The notes beneath the pieces are model-generated. The model was given only the letters and a program-made list of their open reading frames with translations. It ran no database searches and was not told the origin of the DNA. A program made the translations under genes and the position numbers. Positions 1 to 8,200 of a stretch of DNA of 64,000 nucleotides are shown here, in pieces (positions within the stretch are counted from its first letter, which is position 1; every line of letters begins with the position of its first letter). The DNA comes from Ideonella livida (GTDB taxonomy: Bacteria; Pseudomonadota; Gammaproteobacteria; Burkholderiales; Burkholderiaceae_C). Location: positions 79,148 through 143,147 of the forward strand of contig NZ_JAAGOH010000013.1 of the NCBI RefSeq assembly GCF_010499455.1. The letters are read 5' to 3'.

Positions 1-233
1 AGCTGCTCCAGGGCCATGAACCGGTGTTCGGCATTGCCCACCACCAGGGGGGCCTGCACATGGATGTCCGCGGCCGCCAGGCCCATCAGGCGACGGGTGG
101 CCTGCTGGAACAGGCTGTCGTCACCCGACAGCACCAGGAACTGCTTGGGAAAGCCCGAACGCGACAGCGGCCACAGGCGCGTGCCGCTGCCACCGGCCAT
201 GATCACGGGCAGGACGGAGAGGGGAGTGCTCAT
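1..233 (-). CDS. manC: Mannose-1-phosphate guanylyltransferase, N-terminal fragment
   Basis: The first about 77 residues of a leftward gene that runs off the window. After MSTPLSVLP comes the nucleotidyltransferase signature VIMAGGSGTRLWPLSR followed by FPKQFL, the GTP- and sugar-phosphate-binding start of ManC/CpsB enzymes, which make GDP-mannose for exopolysaccharide and LPS; full-length members often add a C-terminal mannose-6-phosphate isomerase cupin, which cannot be seen here. The ATG at 233 places the signature at the usual distance from the N-terminus. It lies downstream of rfbC in the same direction with a 36-base gap, so co-transcription as a surface-polysaccharide sugar operon is likely. 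Confidence 0.9.
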   Translation of the reverse strand, partial: MSTPLSVLPVIMAGGSGTRLWPLSRSGFPKQFLVLSGDDSLFQQATRRLMGLAAADIHVQAPLVVGNAEHRFMALEQ

Positions 234-269
234 CGTGCGGGGAAGGCTGCAGGAAGAAGAGGAAGGCGC

Positions 270-812
270 TCAGGCCAGGTCGCGCAGGAAGGGCGCCGCG
301 GCGTCCTTGCCCGAGAGCTGGGGGGGCATGCCCACGTCGGGCCAGGCGATGGCCACGTCGGGATCGTCCCAGCGCACCGCCCCTTCGGCCTGGGGCGCGT
401 AGTAGTCGGTGGTCTTGTAGAGGAAGTCGGCGCTGTCGCTGAGCACCAGGAAGCCGTGGGCCAGGCCGGGGGGGATCCAGAGCTGGCGATGGTTGTCGGC
501 GCTCAGCTCCACGCCCACCCAGCGGCCGTAGGTGGCGCTGCCCGGCCGGATGTCCACCGCCACGTCGAAGACCGCGCCTGCGGCCACCCGCACCAGCTTG
601 CCCTGGGCATGCGGCGCCTTCTGGAAGTGCAGGCCACGCAGCACGCCCTTGGCCGAGCGGGAGTGGTTGTCCTGCACGAACGGCGTCGGGGCGCCCACCG
701 CGTCTTCAAAGGTCCGCTGGTTGAAGCTTTCCATGAAGAAGCCTCGGGCATCACCGAAGACCCGGGGTTCGAAGATCAGCACGCCCTCGATGGCCGTGGT
801 CTGCACTTGCAT
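270..812 (-). CDS. rfbC: dTDP-4-dehydrorhamnose 3,5-epimerase
   Basis: A 180-residue cupin enzyme that epimerises C3 and C5 of dTDP-4-keto-6-deoxyglucose in dTDP-L-rhamnose synthesis; 180 residues is the usual family length. Visible family landmarks are the N-terminal ARGFFMESF segment, the catalytic histidine in VLRGLHFQ (H62), the second conserved histidine in PGLAHGF (H119), the catalytic-site tyrosine in FLYKTTDYY (Y132) and the closing Asp in SGKD (D170). It is followed in the same direction by manC. No rfbA, rfbB or rfbD is visible, so the other rhamnose genes would lie elsewhere or beyond the left edge. The start ATG gives the canonical MxV-type opening. Confidence 0.95.
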   Translation of the reverse strand: MQVQTTAIEGVLIFEPRVFGDARGFFMESFNQRTFEDAVGAPTPFVQDNHSRSAKGVLRGLHFQKAPHAQGKLVRVAAGAVFDVAVDIRPGSATYGRWVGVELSADNHRQLWIPPGLAHGFLVLSDSADFLYKTTDYYAPQAEGAVRWDDPDVAIAWPDVGMPPQLSGKDAAAPFLRDLA

Positions 813-995
813 CGTCTGTCGCTCCTGGCGCCGCCTGAGGGCGGGAACAAGGGGGGGGCCCCGCGGCGCATGGCCTGAGTATCGCCTGAGCCGCAGGCCG
901 GACCTCCCTGCAACAAGGGGACGCCGGCCAGCTGGCGCAGGGCGGCCATGAGGTGCTGCTAGGCTTGGCGGCCCTGCTCTTCCTCACCCTGCCCC

Positions 996-1694
996 ATGAT
1001 CCCCCGTGCCCTGATCCTGGCCGCCGGCCGCGGCGAGCGCATGCGCCCGCTGACCGACGCCACCCCCAAACCACTGCTGACCGTCAACGGGGTGCCGCTG
1101 ATCGAATACCACCTGCGCGCCCTGGCCGCGGCCGGCGTGCGGGACGTGGTCATCAACACCGCCTGGCTGGAAGAGCAGTTTCCGGCCGCACTGGGCGACG
1201 GCAGCCGATGGGGCCTGCGGCTGCAGTACTCGATGGAGGGCCGCGACCACGGCGGTGCGCTGGAGACGGCCGGCGGCATTGCCAAGGCCCTGGCCTGGCT
1301 GGCGCCCACGGGGGAGGAGCCCTTCTGGGTGGTCTCGGGCGATGTGTTCCTGCCCGGTTTTGCCTTTGACCCGGCGGCCGTGGCGCGCTTTGCCGCCAGC
1401 CCCGAATGGGCGCACCTGTGGCTGGTGCCCAACGCCCCGCACCACCCGCGGGGCGACTTTGGACTGAGCCCGCAGGGCCTGGCGCTGCCCGAGGCCCCGG
1501 AGAAGCTCACCTGGGCCAGCGTGGGGCTGTTCCGCCCAGGGCTGTTCGCCGACGTGTCGCCGGGCACCCGCCTGGCCCTGCGCCCGGTGCTGGAGCGGGC
1601 CATGGCCGGGGGCCGGCTGGGCGCCGAGCGCTGGGACGGCCCCTGGACCGACGTGGGCACGGTGGAGCGCCTGGCCGGCCTGCAGGCGCCCTGA
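996..1694 (+). CDS. murU: N-acetylmuramate alpha-1-phosphate uridylyltransferase (MurU-type)
   Basis: A 232-residue single-domain nucleotidyltransferase. The N-terminal loop LAAGRGERMRPLT with the following PKPLL motif (K25) binds the nucleotide; GVPLIEYHLRAL, INTAWLEEQ, LETAGGI and the Asp of VVSGDVF match MurU and related short sugar-nucleotide transferases. MurU makes UDP-MurNAc from MurNAc-1-phosphate in the peptidoglycan recycling bypass that avoids MurA, the target of fosfomycin. Its usual partner AmgK is encoded at 52.9 kb in this window rather than next to it. The gene is divergent from rfbC and convergent with the exonuclease gene. A mannose-1-phosphate or glucose-1-phosphate transferase is the alternative, but the length and LETAGGI favour MurU. 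Confidence 0.8.
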   Translation: MIPRALILAAGRGERMRPLTDATPKPLLTVNGVPLIEYHLRALAAAGVRDVVINTAWLEEQFPAALGDGSRWGLRLQYSMEGRDHGGALETAGGIAKALAWLAPTGEEPFWVVSGDVFLPGFAFDPAAVARFAASPEWAHLWLVPNAPHHPRGDFGLSPQGLALPEAPEKLTWASVGLFRPGLFADVSPGTRLALRPVLERAMAGGRLGAERWDGPWTDVGTVERLAGLQAP

Positions 1695-1726
1695 GCGCCG
1701 GCGGCAGACGCCGCCCGCCACTCAGG
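1690..1726. terminator. Stem-loop between convergent murU and the exonuclease gene
   Basis: Nested inverted repeats: outer arms CCTGAG (1690-1695) and CTCAGG (1721-1726), inner arms GGCGGC (1700-1705) and GCCGCC (1710-1715) around an AGAC loop. The structure overlaps both stop codons. There is no clear T-tract on either strand, so it may be a bidirectional transcript-end hairpin rather than a classical intrinsic terminator. Confidence 0.4.
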
Positions 1727-2417
1727 CACGCGGGGGGGCGGGCTCGCCCAGCAGGCGCTTGAGCTTGAGGAAGGCCAGCGCGGCCATGATGGCGTCGTTG
1801 ACCGCGTCATGCGCCTGCCGGGTGGGCAGGGCCAGGTCGGCCATCAGCGTGGCCAGCCGCAGGTCGATGCTGGCGCCGTGCTGGTAGGGCGGCAGGTGGC
1901 GCTGCTTCCAGTCGTAGTAGAGCGCCGAGATCTCCACCTTGGGTTGCGGCAGGTGCACGCCCAGGATCGGGAACAGCGCCCGGTTGATCAGGGCGACATC
2001 GAACTCCAGGTAGTAGCCGACCAGCGGTCGCGGGCCGATGAAGTGCAGCAGCTGCTGGATGGCCTCGTCGATGTCCAGCCCGCCAGCCACATCACGCTCG
2101 CGCAGGCCATGCACCTTGATCGCCTCGGCCGACACCGCCTTGCGGGGCTTGACCAGCAGGCGCAGCGTTTGGCTGGTGAGCACCCGGTTGCCCCGGATGC
2201 GCACCGCGCCGATGGCGATGATGTCGTCGGTGCGCGGGTTCAGGCCGGTGGTCTCGCAGTCCAGGGACACCCACTCGTCCTCGGGCGCTTGGTCGTAGAG
2301 GAAGCGGAAGCGCTGGTCGCCCAGGTGGTAGAGCATCCACTCGCGCTTGAGGGCATGCCAAGGGGCGGACCAGAGCGAGGGCGGCTGCGGCAGGGCGGTG
2401 CTGGGCGCGTGGGTCAT
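1722..2417 (-). CDS. DnaQ-like DEDDh 3'-5' exonuclease
   Basis: A 231-residue protein with a DEDDh exonuclease fold: SLDCETTGLNP (D53, E55), the second Asp in YLEFDVALINR (D140) and AHDAVNDA (H203, D208). It resembles the stand-alone epsilon-like exonucleases that are often called PolC/DnaQ-like, not the replicative proofreading subunit, because there is no polymerase- or clamp-binding tail. About 30 residues precede the catalytic domain. It starts 10 bases after the stop of the cNMP/CBS/DUF294 gene, a pairing frequently seen in proteobacteria, where an acetate or solute symporter usually completes the cluster. No symporter is present here. The substrate of such exonucleases is not firmly established. 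Confidence 0.85.
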   Translation of the reverse strand: MTHAPSTALPQPPSLWSAPWHALKREWMLYHLGDQRFRFLYDQAPEDEWVSLDCETTGLNPRTDDIIAIGAVRIRGNRVLTSQTLRLLVKPRKAVSAEAIKVHGLRERDVAGGLDIDEAIQQLLHFIGPRPLVGYYLEFDVALINRALFPILGVHLPQPKVEISALYYDWKQRHLPPYQHGASIDLRLATLMADLALPTRQAHDAVNDAIMAALAFLKLKRLLGEPAPPRA

Positions 2418-2427
2418 GGCGCGGGGC

Positions 2428-4248
2428 TCACAGCATGTCCAGGCGGAAACGCTGGAACAGCACCGTCTTGAAGCGTTTGACCACGCCCAGCGCGTCCTTG
2501 AGCAGGTCGCGGTCCAGGCTGCTGAGCTTGTCCAGCGCGATGCCGGCGCCGGGCCGGCCGGTCTGCAGGGCCTCCAGCCCCACCTTGAGTTTCAGGCCCA
2601 TGAAGAAATGCAGGCTGTCGACAAGGGCGGCGGCCAGGTCGGCCGGCAGGCGCTGGTCGGCCGCCAGCGCCTCGATGCGGGCCACTGTGCTGGTGGCCGC
2701 GATGCGGTGGGCCAGCGCCAGGCTGCGCACACCGTGGACCAGCGGGAAGGTGCCAGCCTTTTTGAGGTCCAGCAGGTCTTTGTCCTCGCCCAGCGACAGG
2801 ATGCGGTTCCACCAGCCGCTGCCGCCGTCAAAGGCATTGATCGCAGCGGCAAAGCGTGCCATCAGGGCGTCGTTGTCGTTGACCAGCTTGAACACCTCGG
2901 CGCGCACCTCCTCCAGCAGGCTGGCGTCGCCGCACACCGCATGGGCGTCGATGAAGATGGCCAGGGCCATGAGGCTCTCCGGCGAGGGCAGGATCAGCCA
3001 GCTGCGCACGGTCTGCGCAAACTCCGCGGCCGGGCGGCGCCACTCGGGGTTGCGCACCATGATGCCGCCGGGGCACTCCGGGTAGCCGAACTCGGCCAGG
3101 GCGTCTGAGAAGCGCTGGCAGATCTGGTCCAGGTCCGCCGGCGGGGTGTAGCCGTCGCGCCAGATCAGGCCGTTGTCCTGGTCGGTCTTGAGCAGCTGCT
3201 CGCCCCGGCCCTCGCTGCCCATGACGAAGAGGCAGCTGTGGGCCACCAGGTCGGGCGGGGCGATGAGCTGCCAGGCGCGCTCGAAGCACTGGGCGTTGAG
3301 CTCCTGCACCAGGCGGGCCACCATCTTCACCGGCGTGCCGCCGCGGTGCAGCAGCGCGATCAGGCCGTTGATCTGGGCGGCCGCGGCCTTGACGCCGGCC
3401 AGGTCGGTGGCCTCCAGGATCTGGCGCGTGATCAGGTAGGAGTGGTTGGAGAGAAAGCTCAGCAGGTCCAGCTGGTCCAGCGTGCCCAGGATGCGCCCCT
3501 CGTCCTCCACCACCACGCGGCGCACCTTGTGGCGGATCATCACCGCCAGCGCGTCGAACAGATAGGCCTGCGGCGTGACGGTGACGAGGTTGAAGGTCGC
3601 CAGCTCACCCACGGCCAGGCGCTCCAGCGGCGTGCCGTGCAGGATGGCCTTCTGCAGGCCAGTGGTGGTGAAGATGCCCAGGCGCGGCGGCTGGCTGTGG
3701 GGGTCGCGCACCAGCACGTTGTCGGTGCGCTGGGCGGTGAAGATGCGCACCACGCTGACGATGTCGGTGGCCGCGTCCACCTCACGCACCGGCCGCACCG
3801 CGGCCTCGCCCACCCGCGCCATGGTCAGCGACTGCATCTCGTGGTGGCTGCCACGCTGCGACAGGGCACTGAGCTTGTTGGACAGGTCGGCGAACAGCAG
3901 CGCGCCAAAGGTGGCGTTGCTGGAGATCAGGTCGTTGACCGCCTCGCGCGCCAGCTGGTAGGCCAGCACCTCCTCGGCGGCCACAAAGCGGCTGCTGACC
4001 TTGCCGGCCACCAGGGAGCGGCCGTCGAAGACGTCTTCCGGGCCGAAGGTGGCCGCCAGCTCCTCGCCGTCGAGCTGGCGCACAAAACCCTTGATCACCA
4101 CAAACAGGTGGGTGGGCGCCACGCCGGGCTCCAGCACCACGTCGCCCTCACGGAAGTAGGCGATGTCCAGGTGCTCGCGCACCCGCTGGCGCTCGTCGGC
4201 CGTCAGGCAGTCAAAGGGCGAGATGCCGAAATTGAAGGCGGAAGGCAA
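2428..4248 (-). CDS. Cyclic-nucleotide-binding/CBS/DUF294 putative nucleotidyltransferase
   Basis: A 606-residue signalling protein. Residues about 10-125 form a cNMP-binding cap (DVVLEPG, HLFVVIKGFV); about 150-275 hold two CBS motifs; about 300-440 form a DUF294 GlnD-like nucleotidyltransferase with GSEGRGEQ (344-351) and the metal-binding Asp pair in KTDQDNG (D356, D358); the remainder is the DUF294 C-terminal helical domain. The architecture suggests nucleotide sensing coupled to nucleotidyl transfer onto an unknown target. It is first in a two-gene transcript with the exonuclease. In related genomes this pair often accompanies a sodium/acetate symporter, suggesting regulation of carbon uptake, but that partner is missing from this locus. 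Function remains predictive. Confidence 0.85.
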   Translation of the reverse strand: MPSAFNFGISPFDCLTADERQRVREHLDIAYFREGDVVLEPGVAPTHLFVVIKGFVRQLDGEELAATFGPEDVFDGRSLVAGKVSSRFVAAEEVLAYQLAREAVNDLISSNATFGALLFADLSNKLSALSQRGSHHEMQSLTMARVGEAAVRPVREVDAATDIVSVVRIFTAQRTDNVLVRDPHSQPPRLGIFTTTGLQKAILHGTPLERLAVGELATFNLVTVTPQAYLFDALAVMIRHKVRRVVVEDEGRILGTLDQLDLLSFLSNHSYLITRQILEATDLAGVKAAAAQINGLIALLHRGGTPVKMVARLVQELNAQCFERAWQLIAPPDLVAHSCLFVMGSEGRGEQLLKTDQDNGLIWRDGYTPPADLDQICQRFSDALAEFGYPECPGGIMVRNPEWRRPAAEFAQTVRSWLILPSPESLMALAIFIDAHAVCGDASLLEEVRAEVFKLVNDNDALMARFAAAINAFDGGSGWWNRILSLGEDKDLLDLKKAGTFPLVHGVRSLALAHRIAATSTVARIEALAADQRLPADLAAALVDSLHFFMGLKLKVGLEALQTGRPGAGIALDKLSSLDRDLLKDALGVVKRFKTVLFQRFRLDML

Positions 4249-4375
4249 GGGCGTGTCCCGGCGTTGGTGTCAGCCCGCCATTGTGGGAAGCGCAGGCTGA
4301 CGCCACCCTGTTGCCACCGCGCCGCCGGCGCCCGCGAGCCTGCGCTGGATCAAGAAGACCGCGCTGCGGCGGGCT

Positions 4376-5176
4376 TTAGAGGCGGCGGTGGGCCAGGGCC
4401 GGCAGCTGCAGGCGCACGGCGTCGCGGCGGGCCGTGTCCAGTTCGGCCTGGGCCACGCCCTCACCCTGGTCCACGCAGGCCAGCACCTGGCCCCAGGGGT
4501 CGATGAGCTGGCTGCGGCCCCAGGTGCTGCGGCCGTTCTCGTGGGTGCCGCCCTGGGCGCTGGCCAGCACATGGCACTGGTTCTCCACCGCACGGGCGCG
4601 CAGCAGCAGGTCCCAGTGGGCCTGGCCGGTGGTGTAGGTGAAGGCCGCCGGCACCACCAGCAGGTCGCAGGGCGGCTGCATCATGGCGCGGAAGTGCTCC
4701 GGAAAGCGCAGGTCGTAGCAGATGGCCAGGCCCACGCGCAGGCCGTCGGCCTCGAAGGTCACGGGCGCCTCGCCCGCCTCCAGCACCCGGGCCTCGTCAT
4801 AGGATTCGCGGCCGTTGTCGAAGGCGAACAGGTGGACCTTGTCGTAGCGGGCCACCCGCCGGCCGTCCGGGCCCCACACGCAGCAGGCGTTGCGCACGCG
4901 GCCGGGCTGCCGGGCGTGCAGCGGCAGGGTGCCGCCGACGAGCCAGACGCCATGGCGCCGGGCCAGGCCGGCCAGGGCGTCCTGCAGAGGGCCGGCCCCG
5001 TCGGCCTCGGCGATGGCGAGCTTGTCCTCGTCGCGCCGGCCCATCAGGCAGAAGTACTCGGGCAGGGCGAGCAGGCGGGCGCCGGCATCGGCGGCCTGGG
5101 CCACCAGGCGGGCGGCGGTGGCGAGGTTGCGGTCCACATCGGGGGTGGACACCATCTGGAGAGCGGCGACTTGCAT
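4376..5176 (-). CDS. Nit-type carbon-nitrogen hydrolase (probable deaminated glutathione amidase)
   Basis: A nitrilase-superfamily amidase with the Glu-Lys-Cys triad: E40 in LLALPEYF, K113 in YDKVHLF and C153 in LAICYDLRFPE. The YDKVHLFAFD and RFPEHFR signatures are those of Nit1/NIT2-like enzymes that hydrolyse deaminated glutathione as metabolite repair. I chose the ATG at 5176, giving the family's normal MQVAALQM opening (266 residues). An upstream ATG at 5215 overlaps the yhdP stop as ATGA and would add 13 residues, so translational coupling to yhdP is possible. It follows yhdP on the same strand. Confidence 0.85.
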   Translation of the reverse strand: MQVAALQMVSTPDVDRNLATAARLVAQAADAGARLLALPEYFCLMGRRDEDKLAIAEADGAGPLQDALAGLARRHGVWLVGGTLPLHARQPGRVRNACCVWGPDGRRVARYDKVHLFAFDNGRESYDEARVLEAGEAPVTFEADGLRVGLAICYDLRFPEHFRAMMQPPCDLLVVPAAFTYTTGQAHWDLLLRARAVENQCHVLASAQGGTHENGRSTWGRSQLIDPWGQVLACVDQGEGVAQAELDTARRDAVRLQLPALAHRRL

Positions 5177-5211
5177 GGGCGCGAGCATAGCGCCCGGCCC
5201 TGCCGTCGGGA

Positions 5212-8200
5212 TCAAGGACCGCCCAGCACCGGCAGCAGCGGCCCCAGCAAGCCGGGCAGCACGCCGGTGGGCTCGGCGCCCGCGGGCAGGGGCGCGTCCA
5301 GCGCGCGGGCCAGCTTGTCCACGGTGGGTACGGTCCAGGTGCCGCCCAGGTGGTATTCGCTGGCGCCGGCCTGCAGCAGCTGCTTGCGCCAGAGGTTCTG
5401 GGCCAGCCAGGTGCCCAGGCCGATGGCCGGGTTGATGGCCACATAGGCCAGGGAGGCAGTGCCGGTGCTGAGCTCGGGCACCACCACTGCATTGAGGTCC
5501 AGGGTCTCTCGACGCAGGTCGGTCTGCCCGGCCACCAGCACCAGGGCGGCGGCCCCGCGCACCCGCAGGTGGGAGGTGCGGGCCACCCCCTGGGACAGCG
5601 TCAGCCGGGCGTCGATGCGGTCCACCGCAAAGCCCTGGCCGACCACGTCGCGGAAGTCCAACAGGAAGCGCCGCGGCAAGGCCTGCAGGTTGAGCACCCC
5701 CAGCAGGCGGCCCGCCCCGGGCTCGATCTGCAGGATCTGGCCGCCCACCAGCTCCAGTGCGCCCTCACCCTCCAGCCGGGCCAGGGCCGGGGCCCACAGC
5801 GGGCCCGGCCAGCGCAGCTGCAGCTGGGCCTGGCCCTGGCCGCCGCGGGCCACCCGGCCCAGGCCCAGGCCGTCGAGCAGGGCGCCGGCGTCCTCCAGCG
5901 TGAGCCCCAGCGCGAGCTGGGCGGCGCCGGCCGGGTCCTGTCCCGGGGCGGGCGCCTGCCAGCGGCCCTGGCCGCTCAGAAGGGCGTGCGGATGGTGCAG
6001 CTCCAGGCGCTGCAGCCCCCATCCCTGGGCGTCGGGCCGGCCGTCCACCGCCAGCGTGCCCAGGGACCGCCCGGCCCAGGCCAGGTCGCGCACCCGCACC
6101 GACAGGGCCGGCAGGTCGGCCGGGGACGCCACGGCGACCGTCGGCGCGGGGGCGTGGTCCCCCTCAGAGGACGGGGAGTGCTGGGGTTCGACCAGGGCCG
6201 AGGCCGGCTCGGGCAGAGGCTCCGGCGGCCAGTGCAGCTGGTCCATGTCCACATCCAGGCGCAGGGGCCGGCCCTGCGCCGACAGGCCCGCCACGGCCTG
6301 GCCGCGCAGGCCCTGGGCCTTGAGCCGCAGGCCCGCCTGCCCGCCGGGTGCCGGGGCGTTGTCCGCGCCGGCGCCGGCCTCAAGGCCCGCAGGAGGGGCG
6401 GCCGCAGCATCGGCCGCGGCGCTGGCGGGGGACCACCAGGCCTCGCCCTGCAGGTCCCGCCAGGGCGAGGGGGCCCCGGGCAGGCCCAGCCAGGCGGTGC
6501 GCAGACGCAGGCGCAGGCCTTCGGGCGGCAGCAGGGCCCAGGGCAGCGTGGCGCCGGCCACCGCGGGATCGGGGGCGGAGGGGGTGGCGGACGCCGAAGG
6601 CCCGGCCGGTGGCGACCACCAGGGCGCGAGCACCTGCCGCCAGGCCTGCAGGTCCAGGCGCTCCAGCTGGGCCTCCAGCTGGCCCCGGCCCGGCTGCCAG
6701 GCGGGCAATGCCGCGCTGCCCAGGGCGGCGCTGACGGTGCGCAGGCGCCAGGCCGGCGCCGTCCCGGCCGCGGCCCCGTCACCGGGTCCCGCGGCCAACT
6801 CCAGCTCGGCCTGCAGCCGCTCACCCAGGCTGGCCCGCAAGGCGGCCCCGGCCGCCAGCGTCTGCCACTGCAGGCGCAGCGGCCAGACGGCCTCGGCGGG
6901 CTTGTCCAGCGGCGCGGGCAGGTCCACCCCCAGGCCACTGAGCGGGCTGGTCAAGGCCAGGTCCCAGCCGCCGTGGGCCGAGCTGCCGGCCTGCAGCTGG
7001 AAGGGCAGTTGGCCCGACAGGCGGGCCAGCAGCGGCCGGGCCGAAGCCAGCGCCTGCAGCGCCGCTGGTGGCAGGGGCAGCCGGTCGTGCGCCAAGGCCT
7101 CGCGCAGGGCCTCCAGCGTGGCGCGGCCCTGCACCGCCAGGCGCACCGGCCCACCGGCGGGCCAGCGCAGGTCGGCCTCGGCCTCGCCCCCCAGGGCCTG
7201 CCCGGCCAGCGTCAGGTTGGCCCCGTTTTCCTGGAAGTCCAGCCGGCCGCGCGCGGCCTGCAGGGGCTCGCCCTGTGCCCCCCAGCGGGCGGTGGCGCCG
7301 TGCCACTGCAGCGTGCCGGCCACGCGGGTGCCGGCCGCGGCCAGCAGCGGAATGTCCAAGGTGAGGTTCAGGGTGGCGAGCCCCTCGGCCTGCAGCGGGT
7401 CCAGGCCATGGCCCAGCCAGCCGGCGATGGGGGTGGCCTGCAGGTAGGCCTGGGCGCCCTCCAGCGGGCCGCGCCCCTCGGCCTCCACCGCCAGCCGGGC
7501 CTGGGAGAGGTCGGGGATGCGCGCGGCCAGGCGCGGCCACTGCCAGCCGGCCATGCGGCCCTGGGCCTGCCGCAGCTCCAGGCCCTGACGGTGGAAGACC
7601 AGCTCGCCGCTGAGCTCGCTGAGCGCCGGCCAGCCACGCTCGCCCACCCAGCCCGGCGGCAGGTAGTCCAGGGTCAGCTGCTCCACCTGGGCCTGCACCA
7701 GGAACTCCCCGCCCCCCTGGGCGTAGGGGAAGGCCGCCAGGGGGCCGCGCAGCAGCAGGTCGGCCCGCGGAATGCGCCCGCCCACCAGGGCCTGGGACAG
7801 GTAATGCCGCACCTCGGCCGGCACCGACAGCGGCAGGTAGCGCGGTACCTTTTCCGGCCGGGCCTGGGTGAGCTGGCCCTGCAGCTCCAGCCAGCCGGCA
7901 GGCCCCTCCTGCGCGGTGCCGCTACGCCAGCGGCCCTTGAAGCGGCCCTGGGCATCGGCATGGGCCAGCTGCAGGTCCTGCAGGTCCACGCTCAGGGCGG
8001 GCGCCCCCGCGCCGGCGCCCACGCGCCAGAGGGCCCGGCCCTCCAGCCGGTCCAGCGCCAGCCGGGGCTGGCTGAAGACGCCAGGAAAACTCAGACTGCC
8101 GCCCCCCGGGGCCAGGCGCCACTGCAGCTGCCCGCCGGTCTCATCGGCCTGGAGCTGCAGCTCCAGGCCCTGGGCGCCCGGCCGCCCGGCCTGCAGGCCC

